A stretch of 64,000 nt of DNA from Cardinalis cardinalis (taxonomy: Eukaryota > Chordata > Aves > Passeriformes > Cardinalidae), in NCBI GenBank assembly GCA_014549065.1, contig JACDOX010000034.1, positions 4,907,065-4,971,064 on the forward strand, written 5' to 3'. Both the position numbers and the translations under genes were made by a program. Positions 39,601 to 51,600 of the stretch are shown piece by piece; positions within the stretch are counted from its first letter, which is position 1; every line of letters starts with the position of its first letter. The notes under the pieces were generated by a model. That model saw only the letters and a program-made list of their open reading frames with translations. It was not told the origin of the DNA and made no database searches.

Positions 39601-42600
39601 TAATTTTATTGGCTTTTTGTTTGGTTTTTGTTTGTTTGTTTGTTTGTTTGTTTGGGGTTTTTTTGTTTGGTTTTTTTTCATTTATACAACTCCCATTACA
39701 GAAATGGGATCCCATCTTCACTACAGCTGTTGTCTGCTTTCCTAAAGAAAAAGTAACATCACTTGTTAGAGAAGGAGTGAAGCCCTGAAGACATAAGGGC
39801 CACCTTTGAAAGGGAAATAATGTATTTAGCTATCTACTGTGACACCTAAATTCAACATTACATCCCACTTTGAAATCTTAAGTTCTAGTATAGCAGTATC
39901 CATATTTCTGATCTTGTCCTCTACAGTTGACCAAGCAGAGCCAGGACATGATCTGGAGCACTGCTCCATCCCATCCATGGGGCTCAGTGTCATCCTGCAT
40001 CCTGAGAGCATTCTCATCCCAGGCACAGTCTGGGGGACAGCAGGAGCCTGTCACTGGTCACGGGAGACTGTGTGAAAAAGCTCTTTCTTTGGGAGGTACA
40101 GCTGTAGTGACGCTCTCCTTCCTGGCTGTGGTCTCCTGTGCATGGTCAGAGGTAAAGCAGGGCATGGTCAGCTGANGTTTTCAGAGTGACAAGAGCCTGC
40201 TTGCTCCCTTATTTGGCACCCCAAGACATTCTGCCACGTTAAGGGCAGGTGACTCCTCTCAGTGGTGCTGCTCTCCCTCCTCTGCCACCAGCATTGTTCC
40301 TTAGTTCCTCATCCCCCACAGTGCTGCGTTGCCTCTCTTCTGCAGGTGGGAGCAGCTAGCACTTCTCCCTCATCCTTGGGAAGAAATTTGTGAAATTTGG
40401 CACAATTTGTTTTTTTCCTAAACTGCTGAGGAGCCCTGAGCCAATGTTGTCACATGCAGAGAATAAAGCACNCATGCTTTACTGCAGAATTCAGTGCTGA
40501 TTCTTTTTAGAACCTCCAACTGTAACTTAGTTTCTAACTGCCATCTAAAGTTTCTCAGGAATGGGGTTTTTTTAAAAATCACTACGTTTACGACATGCAG
40601 TAAAGGAGAACTCAATTATCCTTGCCCTTGTCCATTTTTGAAAATAAATTAAGCCAAACAAATTGCCCCACTCGCTTGGCTCACATGAATTGTAGGAGAC
40701 ATGTGAGGCCCAGGGAGGGAGACCTTTATTTGTGTNTGTGACAGAGACACATTGAAGAGTGTATCAGTCATTTTTGCTGTCATTTCATTTTTGTTTTGCC
40801 TTNAGCTGACTTTGCCTGTGCCACAGCAGAGGTGGAGGCAGTGATGGGCAATGCTCAATTTCCCAATTGAGCAGTCATTTGCCATAACCTGACTGCCAAG
40901 AACTTTTCACCTTGGCTACCACCACTGGTCACAGCTGTGGCAGTATTTCATAGGAGGGGGAAATGTTTTATTGCATTTGCAGATGAGAAAATAAACTGGT
41001 GGATTTTATGGATGAATTTACGGGCTGCTAATATATACTGTAGTACTGTGTACAAACCTGAATTCAGAAGTGATAATTCCCCTGTAGAATAATGGTCTCC
41101 TCACATACTGTTTTGAAACTCCATGTCAGGTGTCAGTCACTTAAGTTGGACAATACTGATGAAGAGTGTGTGTGAGTGNGGATGTATGTACCTATCTTCT
41201 ACCAGAAAAAAAACCACATATAGTAATATATTACAATGCTTCATAATTTCTTATGCAGGCCAAATTGTATTTGTTGTTTACTGAAAGTTACTTGATTTTT
41301 TATATTGGAACNCAAGGGACAAATATCAGTTTGGAAGAGTTAGTACCTAATCATACAAGGATGGGTAGTTGCCTCTNTGTTTCTCCTTTGTCTGTGAATT
41401 TGAAATGGCCAATTTTACTTTCATTTGGAAGAGAAAATTAATGTTTTAAAAATACTGAATAGTGAATCTTCGCTTCTGCAGAAAAATGAAAGCCAAACAG
41501 AAGGTGAAATATTACTCTCAAAAAATGTCTTTCTGTAGTGTTAGAAGTCAGGATTTTGATTAAAATCTGTTATTCATCTGAATGGAGAGAAAAAAGAAAT
41601 ACAATAATAAATTATTCAGAATGACAGGAANTTATTACTTTTAGTANTTAGCTTCTGTTGTCTTTGTAGATAAATGGCATAGAAGTGCCTTTTGCTCTTA
41701 CAAGAGATCTGAGTTACCTTGTTTATGTTATATTATTAAGAAAATAAATCACTAGCAGTTTTATGTAGATGTCTGTAAATATTTGTCTGTGATTGTTTGC
41801 ATCCATCTAAGCAAAGTGAAGTGTGAAACTTGGATGCAATCCTTNAATACATCCAAGTAATAAACTGTTATTGTAGTGTTGTGGGTAATAAAACACAAAG
41901 ATGCATGAAGTATACCCTCGGCAAAGAAATTAGGGTNTCCTGTATGCTCATTCTCTTCTAGGATGAAGTATTGGATGCATTAGATGGCAGTTAGTATGAA
42001 GGAAGGATTTAAGAGAAGGGGCTAACTCAAGACTAAGAGTGGAAGAAGGGGAAATACCCTGAAGANCAGACTGGAAAAGGGGGAAATGTGTCTGTGTAAT
42101 AAAAGCATTTGTAGAAAATTACTTTGAACATGCCACAGAGACTACATGAGCAGTCCTGCATGCTGTGAGGTGGTGGGAGGTTTCTTCCATTATTTCGTTT
42201 AGGAAAAAAATCTACAGTAATTTCATCTTTTTAAGGCATTAAAATGATCAGAAATCACAAAAATAGCAGGAGTTTTTGACATGTGTGTGACTTAATTTCT
42301 TGTGANGTTTTTTTAGCTTTAGATACGCATCTGTACCTAATTCCAAACTATATCCAACTTTCATGACCCAAACACAGCTGCATATATGGAGTGGTTAATG
42401 AACTGCAGATTGCAATGATCAAAATATTGTTTTCTGTTTTGACTTCTGTCTTTTGGAAAACAGTGCCCAAGGACAACACTTGTTAGCTAAAGCAATAAGC
42501 AACTGAAGCTGCAGTTGCAGAGCAACATTTTGGCCCATGTGGTGGAGTCTCTTGAGTGGTCCTTGAGCTACAGCAGAGCTGCAGTCAGAGATGTGGTGTC

Positions 42601-45600
42601 ACCACACAAGCTGTACCACTGCTAGCAGTGTTGCTGGAGAACAGCAATCAAACCTTGTGTTTGCAAGCTAGAATACATGTTGGAAAAGGGGAAAGAAAAA
42701 GTTTACAAGAATAATTCTAGGCATTAGAAATTCCAGTATATTTATGCATTTCTGAAGAAGGTTGGGAATTTCTTTAGATGTATTCTGCGTAGGATGCTCA
42801 TCTTGGCCAATTCAAATCTCTNCAGTGCAATTTTCTACGTCTTTTCTAGACTTCTGCAACAGTGAATAGAAAAATTTCCCCTGTGCTATACATCTCCACT
42901 TGAACTGGTCATTAAAATGTGTCATACAATGTTTCTGAAAGTGTTTTGGTTTTTTTTCTACTTTAATTTCCTCTAAAGCATGTCTAGATGAGTGACTCGG
43001 GTGTGAAAATTGATAATGTAGATGTACAAGACAACCAAGGTGAGATGCCCCATTCCTTGAACATTTAGGGGGAAAAAAGCATAACAAGATGCAAAGAAGC
43101 TATTCACATTCGCAGAGGTGTAGGTGGAATGTTGAATTGCTACTCTCATGTTGGATCTAAACACCAAGATTTTTTTCTTTCTGCTTCTGTTTTCTAGAAT
43201 GATTACAAGAAACTGTCTATGCAATGCAAAGATTTTGTAGTTGGACTGCTTGATTTGTGCAGAAATACAGAAGAAGTGGAAGCTATTCTGAATGGTGATG
43301 TGGAGATGAGCCATAATAATGGAGAGCATGGTCGTCCCAGCCTCAGCCGCTTAAAACTTGCCATCAAGTACGAAGTTAAAAAAGTAAGCAATTCTGTTGA
43401 TCAAACAGGCATGTCCTGATGGTGGTATAAAATTATGCTTTTGTTAAATTTTATGTTTTGGTTGCCTGTGACACTAAAATGAATGTTTGGGCCTTTTGGG
43501 CACAGTGGTTTTACAATCTAAAGAATCCTGGCTTGCAATATAAACAAGAAGCAGATATTTAAGGTGAATACTGGTCACAATAAGCATGGGAGCAAATGAC
43601 TCTAAAACTGTGTGTGGCTATGTGCAAAATTTTTGATACATATTTTTATTTTAAATCTGTTTTTTAAAGAAAAAAGGTGGAAAAATTTTGCACTACTTCT
43701 GAAGTCTGGAAAAACGTAAGATTTCATAAAAGCTAAAAATACTACATCAGACCTAGTGCACTCCATAACAAGAAATGATACAAATTTTTGTCAAACCGTT
43801 GTGTCTTTCTCAGGAATTTGAGAAAGCCTGGAGGAATTACATGTCTCACAGAAACTGTGTTTGTGTACAAACTGTGTTTGTACGGAGGGATCAGAATATT
43901 AGGAATATTAGGAATATTAGTACTGTGGTTCTGAGTTCAGGAGAACGCAGGCTTTAGGCAGTGCCAACTACAGGAATTATTGTCCCTTTGGCTTGCTTTC
44001 ATTTCTACTGACAGTTTAATACTCTGCTCTCCATCTGAATAGTGCTCAGTGAAACTAGCTGAGTTTGTAGCTGCATAAACATTGGAATTTCCCAGGAAAC
44101 TTGTCTTGGATAAATAATACAGGTTGTAAAATTCTAGGTGACCTTTGTCAACCAGGGAGAAATTATTTGTGTGGTGAAGTTTGTATGACCAAAGATCAAG
44201 GCGACACAGATAAAAAGTATACTTCAAAATCATGTTACCATAAATTTTTACAGAAATTGAGCTCACATCCCTGGGCGACACCCAAAAATTTATGTGTGAG
44301 ATGTGTTTATGTGTTGAAGGGAAGAAAAGACAGAAAACCATTTTGGCTGAACCAATATGTGAACACAACCTGCAAAACACTTCAAGCTAAAGTCACTAAA
44401 GAGTGCTGAAAGAGCTGTTGAAGAGAACAGATTACATTGAGCTTGGGTCCTTCATACTGTTTGAGTCTTAGTGCTTCTGCACATGTGAACTTTCTTAAAA
44501 CACTTTCTCTTATCTCAGTAAAGACATTTCTTGTACCTTCAGCCAGTCATCTTTTAAGTATAGAGAAAGGATCTAGAAAAAAATGCTACATTAAAAAAAA
44601 TTTTTATTTATTTATAGATTTGGATTTAAAAATGTACAGTGCACAAGAATCTACTATTTTTTAACATCTACCTTTGTAACATGCTTCTTATACTGTCCAG
44701 AGGACACAAAGAGCCCTTATAGCACAGACTTCTCAGTTTTGCAGTTTGTCCAAATGGTTCCAGAACCAAGTTATAAGTAATCCTCATCTGATTTCCTGCA
44801 AATGTGACAGCTATTTTCTCATGCCAGCTGAAAAAATGGTATTTTCTGTGTTAATTATGTGAAAATAGGATATAATATTTCTTTTCCAAGTGAAGATTAT
44901 GTAGCATTTTTTGCAGAACAGGAGACTCAAAGTGTTGGAATTTCTGAAGCAGTAAAATTTAAATTATAAATGTCAGAAACATATAGAGTTTGCCCAGATA
45001 AATCAGCCTTAGATTAAATTAATAGTTTGTGATGGAACATAGTTGTTAATAAATAAGTTTTTAAGTAAAAGTATTTCTTGCTTATGACAACATGCATGTT
45101 TGCTGGGAGATTTGTCTTATCAAAATAGATTTTCTTATGCCCCTGTTAATGCTCCTTTGAATTTAAGCTGCATTTTCACTATTCCAGCATTCTTAATCCA
45201 CTTACTATAGCTGTATTTTAAGAGAAGATATTCTGAAAGCAGTATCGATTTTGTGCTCTTTTTTTTTTTTTTTTTTAATTAGTTTGTAGCACATCCAAAC
45301 TGCCAGCAGCAGCTCCTCTCTATCTGGTACGAGAATCTGTCGGGTTTGCGGCAGCAGACGATGGCAGTGAAGTTTCTGGTTGTCCTCGCGGTTGCGGTTG
45401 GACTTCCCTTCCTCTCCATGGCCTATTGGATTGCTCCTTGCAGTAAGGTCAGCCTGGGAAGCCTTGTCAGGGCCTCCTCATAACTCCTCAGCCTGTAAAT
45501 TCCTGTATGACAAAGACACACTTAGATAGCACTTCAGAAACATGTTGTTTTAAAGCCAGGTTCGAGTGGAATGGCTGCAAGATTGCACGTTCAGGCAATT

Positions 45601-48600
45601 GTAATTAAGACAAGTAAATGTGTTGTGTTAATTGCAATATGAAGGAAACTAAGTTAAAATGGTCAGCCAAGTGCTACATTGAGGAAATCCTGCTTTATAA
45701 ACCAGTCAAACAGTTTTTCATTTAGTTCTTGCCTTAGCAGGCAGATGCAGAGGATACTCATTTTCCATTGATTCAGATATAAACTAAGCTCAAGCTGTGG
45801 ATTGATTCCAGTTGCTTCAAAGGAAGTTTTCTTTTTCATTATCAAAAATAACTCTATAATCAAGACAGTGCTAGTATACATCATATTTTGTGAGGTCTTC
45901 AAAGCAGTTGCACAACCTGCCCTGCATTCACTTGCAATGCTCTGTCTGGGATTAGGTGTTACCAGTACATCTGGTTTGGTTTCTATATAGTATGGAAAAC
46001 CTTTCCAATAAAGATGGGTTGCAATTTTTGACCTCACTGAGCTTTGTGTTGAATCCCTGTTTCAGTTGGCCAGTATCCCTTTTGAGTGCACACTAATGGA
46101 AAATTTCTCTTGAAAGTATGTTAGAGGGACAAATGGCCTCCTATGAGGATTATTCAACATGTTGCAGTACGAGATCCACAATTCTAGCAGGTTGAACTCT
46201 GTATGTAGCCTTTTATGTTTTGCCAATTTTTTTCATATCTTTCAATCTAGACAATAAAAATCAGTTGCATAATTGTCACTTTTTGGTATTATGACTTACT
46301 GTTTTATTGTTTCATGAAGAGTTTTCTCTTATAACACCTTGAGAAACAACACATTTCAGTAATTGAATTTCTGCTGTAGCACTGACTAAACTTCTTGTTA
46401 TTTTCCTTCAGTGATTTATTTGTCATATACAAATGCAGTCGGTCTAAAATTAAAAAGTACTTTTCTGGAGCTGCCAACTGAGTGGACAGGCTAAGACTTT
46501 TAATACTAATACAAGCACTCTCAAAAATAAAGAATTGCTAAATGTTCAGCCTCATGTGAGTTTGTATGGAGCTTTCAGGTTTTAAAGTGTTGCACTAAAC
46601 TATTTTTTAAGTTGTTCATAGTCATTACAAAGCTGAGAACTTTTCCTTTGTACAAGTCAGGAGGAAATTAAGACTATACAGAACTACAAATACAACCTTT
46701 TGAGGTGCCATGACTTTAAAAAAAAAAAATAAGTTGGCAAAACTGCACAATAACTGCTAAATTGAGTATCACATCAGTCAGGAAAGGGAATTCTTTTTTT
46801 CATAGTTCACTCATAATGATAATGCTTTTAGTAAGTGTGTCAAAATCTTATTTTCTGTCTTGCCTCACAATGAAGCTAGCTAGTATTAAAAAATTCAACA
46901 ACTGTAACAGATTTTTNTCTTGATTATCTATAATAGACAAGAATGCCACAAAATAACTACAGTATTATTTCAAATCACTGAGTTAAAATATATATTTTAT
47001 ATTTTTTCATTTCAGTTTCACTGTTAATCTATCACTGATATCCTAACAGTGAAACTGATGGATTATTCCTCTGAAAATAGCAAATCAGAAGAAACTTGTA
47101 AAGATGACTGTGAAAAGGGCATCACAGTATACAAACGTTTTCAGATATTTGTTTCTTTGTATTGTTGAAATATATGATTATCTGTGTTACTGCTCTTTTT
47201 ATTTACATTTTATTTGGAATCAGTCAGTGCAATATCCTTGTGTTTGTTGATCTCTGTTGCAGCTGGGGAGAATAATGCGTGGACCATTCATGAAGTTTGT
47301 AGCCCATGCAGCCTCTTTCACCATTTTTCTTGGCCTGCTTGTCATGAATGCAGCTGACAGGTTTGATGGCACCAAACTCCGACCCAATGAAACAACAGAC
47401 AACGTAAAACAGCTTTTTAGGATGAAAACATCCTGTTTNTCATGGATGGAGATGCTTATTATTTCTTGGGTAGTAGGTAAAAATTTTTGCTTAAATTGCT
47501 ATGATTACAAGTGAACCTGAACCCAACTGAACCCTTTCCTTTTAATGTTTTGTGTAAAAATTGCAACAAAGGGAGTTTATTCAGCTGTCTGCATTCCCAT
47601 GTGGGCCTTGTGTTTTTTATTAGATGGAAGCAGGTTTCATGTGTTTAGTTGATCACAAACATACAGACTAATTATCTGAAGATTATTTAATTCAGTTCTA
47701 TGAATATCAAAGCAAAGTGTCTACCAGTTTTTGGGGTGGTTGAGTCCCAGTGTGAATTTCCAGGAGGAAAGATTTTTACATTATGAGACAAGATTTTTTT
47801 CTGTCCAATTGTCTCTTAATCTCTTACTTTGCAAGCATGTCTGCAGAACTAATAGTGTTCAGCTGAACATATTAGTGACGAAAGAGAAGAATATAGATCC
47901 CTGAAGATTCTGTAGTAGACTTTTTCCATCCCAGCACAGGAATGAAATGAGTGCTATGAGCAGTGCTCTGAGCTGACCCATTCAACTTGGTGATGTAGAA
48001 CTCTTCAGCATCAGAACTTGAGCACAGACCTTCCAAAATATATTAGCTATCAGATTCTTACTTACAAGTCTACTACTTTTTAGTCCAGTAGGGTTTAGAT
48101 GCCTAGGATATTTTAAGGATCTGGTTGTTAGTTATGTCAGTAAAAAGGGAAAGCTAAATTCAAGCTATCCGCTCAAGAGCTTATGCATTTAAAGTATTTT
48201 GCTTTTATGATCTCACTGTGACTGAAATTTGTATACCAACTGATTATAGCTTTAAAAGACCTTGGCAGTATTTATTTATTTAATTGTAAAGCTATTTATA
48301 AATTACTATAATTTTGTATTTTAGGAATAATATAGCGCTTATGTTTCCAAAGTCTATAAACATCAATATTTTCATCTGGTAATAAAGTAAATAATAAATT
48401 CTCAATTTGAAGTTCTACTTTGCTAATTTAATCTATTTTTGTATCAATGTCATGTATAAGACAGTTTATGAAAAATTGATTCATGCATACAGATGTGACA
48501 TTGAATTTAGCTACTGTAATTGACATTATTATTGTCATCTGAAAATGATGAAAAGTGCTTTCAATTTGGTAAGTATCAAAAANTAATGACATTATTCCAT

Positions 48601-51600
48601 TCAGTTATTAATTCTTTAGAATTTTACTTCATAATTACATAATTTTTACCTTGAAAAAAGTATTTTCACAATAAAAAAGCTGTCATAAGGTGATAATGTA
48701 CTTCCATTTTATTACTAAGGGACAGTAGTTAGAAATCAGACAAATACCTTTGTCCTATTGAAGAAGAATTAGGTCTGAGTCTTGCTTTCATGATCATTTG
48801 TCACATATGTAAAAGAGACTGCAGCCAGGGAAATGGCAAATAAGAAATTTTGAGTTATGCTTTAGCTCTACCACCACTGTATGTTCATGCCAGAGCATTT
48901 CTGCTCTTCTCATCTCATTCTGTGTCTGTAACAGTTAGTAATACTCACATCCCATTCCTCTCTTGGAAAGCTTTTGTAGTTTTACAGGAAGAAGCAGTCT
49001 GAAAGATTGTTATTATTGCTCAGATGAGAAAGAAGTCTCAGAATGTATATAAATTTGTAGGTCCAAGGATTTAATTTTGTGTTTGAACTTCCACTGATCA
49101 AAATAGTTTTGAATTTGACTGCAACCAAAAGCATGTCCTATATATAATAAAAATATAAATATATTATTAATATTATATTTAATATAATATAAATATATTT
49201 ATAAATGTATTATTTATATTTATGTTATATATAATAAAAATATAACACAAACACGAAGAATAAAGAACACACTATTTTCTCTGTTCTCTCTTATACAGGC
49301 ATGATATGGTCTGAATGTAAAGAAATTTGGTCTCAAGGTCCAAAGGAATACCTGTTTGAGTTATGGAATATGCTTGATTTTGGTATGTTAGCAATTTTTG
49401 CAGCATCATTTATAGCAAGGTTTATGGCATTTTGGCATGCATCCAGAGCCCAGAACATCGTTGATGCAAATATGAAAGATCTGACAAGTCCAACACTGGA
49501 GCCCAACATAAAATACTACACTTTGGGTGAGTTGATTGCACAATTATTGGGCCAAAACAAACTGATTTTCTTTTAATTAGTCTCCAGTACCATAATTTCA
49601 CAATGTAGTACAGAAGAAATTCCCACTGCTTCTCTTCTTTATCTTTATGGCAGGTTGAACATGAGCCAGCAGTGCCCTGGCAGCCAGGAGGGCCAACCCT
49701 GTCCTGGGGCATCAGGCACAGCATGGCCAGCAGGGCAAGGGAGGGGATTGTCCTGCTCTGCTCTGCTCTGGGGCAGCCTCACCTCCAGTGCTGGGGGCAG
49801 TTCTGGGTGCCACAATAGAAAAAAGACATGAAACGATTAGAGTGTGTCCAAAGGAGGGCAATGACGATGGTGAAGGGCCTTGAGGGGAAATCATATGAGA
49901 AGCAGCTGAGGTCGCGTGGTCTGTTCAGCCTGGAGGGGAGGAGACTGAGGGGAGAGCTCACTGCAGTCTGCAGCTTCCTTGTGAGAGGAAGAGGAGGGGC
50001 AGGCACTGATCTGTTCTCTATGGTGCCTAGTGACCAGGACCCAAGGGAATGGCCTGAAACTGTGTCAGGGGAGGTTTAGGCTGTATATCAGGAAAAGATC
50101 CTTCACCCAGAGGATGATCAGGCGCTGGTACAGGCTCCCCAGGGAAGTGGTCACAGCACCAGCCTGACAGAGGTCAAGAAGCATTTGGACAATGCTCTCA
50201 GGCACATGGTGTGACTCCTGGGAATGGTCTTTCACAGGGCCAGGAGCTGGACTCAGTGATTGATCCTCATGGGTCCCTTCTGACTCAGCATATTCTATGT
50301 TTCTATGATTCCACTATTGGATCATAGGTCCCCTGGCTGTGTTTGTACATCTTTTTGTAGACTGTTCTAGACAGCACTGAAATGAACTAATATCAAAATA
50401 ATTTCACTGTCACCTACCCCTTTTCTAGATCATTTTAATCTATTCAAATATACAATGCTGTCTTACAAACCAGTCTGTGGTAGTGCAGCTTTGAATGGAA
50501 TGTACTGTAGTGCAGGGACAGAACTGAGCAATGATATACAGGAAATTCATAAACCTATTATGCCAGCAAAGCCAATATATCTTTTATGTATTATTTGCTC
50601 AGAGACTTTATTATATTTCTTTAGTATTTCTCAATCCACGCTCTTTACTAGTAAGAGATAAAAATGTTAAGAAACTTGCTTGGGATATTTGAAAGTCCTA
50701 GAAGGTATTTTGCCCAAATGAGGAAAAAATTAAGCACTGTTGACTTGTGTTCACTCTCAACACCACCACATCTCTCTTAACATTATTAGATATTTTTCTC
50801 TAGATACTAAATTNCATCAGTTTCTGTCTTCATTCTGTGCTTCAGATACTGTTTCTGAAAAGGTTGCATTTTCGCACTATCCAGACTGCAGAAAAGCAGA
50901 GCAATTAAAATGTATATATTCTCAAACACATTAAATTGTAGTTTTATATATTTTACTGGAAAGTTATAAATTTCACATAAGTCCTAAAAGCAACTGGTTG
51001 AGGCATTTTTTTCATGCATGCATATGCACTTGGAGTCTGTTTGAAGAGCATCTGTGTATGGATAGTGTTAATAGTGAGTATTTAATGCCAGGTTTTCTAA
51101 CAGGATAGCAAACAGAACTTGATGGACACCAGGTTGAACATGAGCCTGTGCAGCAGAGAAGGCCAGTGGTATCCTAAAGGCCAGTGGTATCCTAGGCTAC
51201 GTTAGGCAGAGCACTGGCAGCAGGTGGTCCAAAAAGGCCTCCCATAGATAAGCACATGTTGTACTGACAGGAATTCTCATCTTTTTTCCAGCCAGAATAA
51301 ACTGGGATCCATCAGACCCTCAGATCATTTCTGAAGGGCTGTATGCCATTGCAGTGGTGTTGAGTTTCTCACGGATAGCCTACATCTTACCAGCTAATGA
51401 AAGCTTTGGACCACTGCAGATATCACTTGGCAGAACTGTGAAAGACATCTTCAAGTTTATGGTGATATTTATCATGGTGTTTGTGGCTTTCATGATAGGC
51501 ATGTTTAATCTCTATTCCTACTATCTNGGGGCAAAACAAAATGAAGCTTTCACAACGTAAGTACAACTGATTAAATTGTAACCTTCCTTTTCTCAACAAA

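Larger units (their letters stand above)
36606..43197 (+). other. TRPC6: TRPC6 intron 2 (6.6 kb)
   Basis: GT-AG, phase 0. Mainly unique AT-rich sequence. It contains a 41-base imperfect duplication at 39459-39542 and a TTTG repeat at 39615-39678. A GC-richer block at 39900-40350 has no coding similarity. No CR1 tail or SINE was recognised. Confidence 0.85.
49527..51291 (+). other. TRPC6: TRPC6 intron 6 (1.8 kb)
   Basis: GT-AG, phase 1. More than a third of it is CR1 sequence (49651-50315 and 51128-51240). The remainder has no recognised feature. Confidence 0.85.

Noticed and set aside
42617..42630. 14-base palindrome cactgctagcagtg
   Set aside because: Short enough to occur by chance in a window of this size and without other context.
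43937..44380. 147-codon minus-strand open frame in intron 3
   Set aside because: No family similarity or splice context; one open frame of this length is expected by chance in 64 kb.
49828..50079. 83-codon open frame as a host gene
   Set aside because: It is the C-terminal part of CR1 ORF2 (VQRRA, GLFSLE motifs) in an inserted element.
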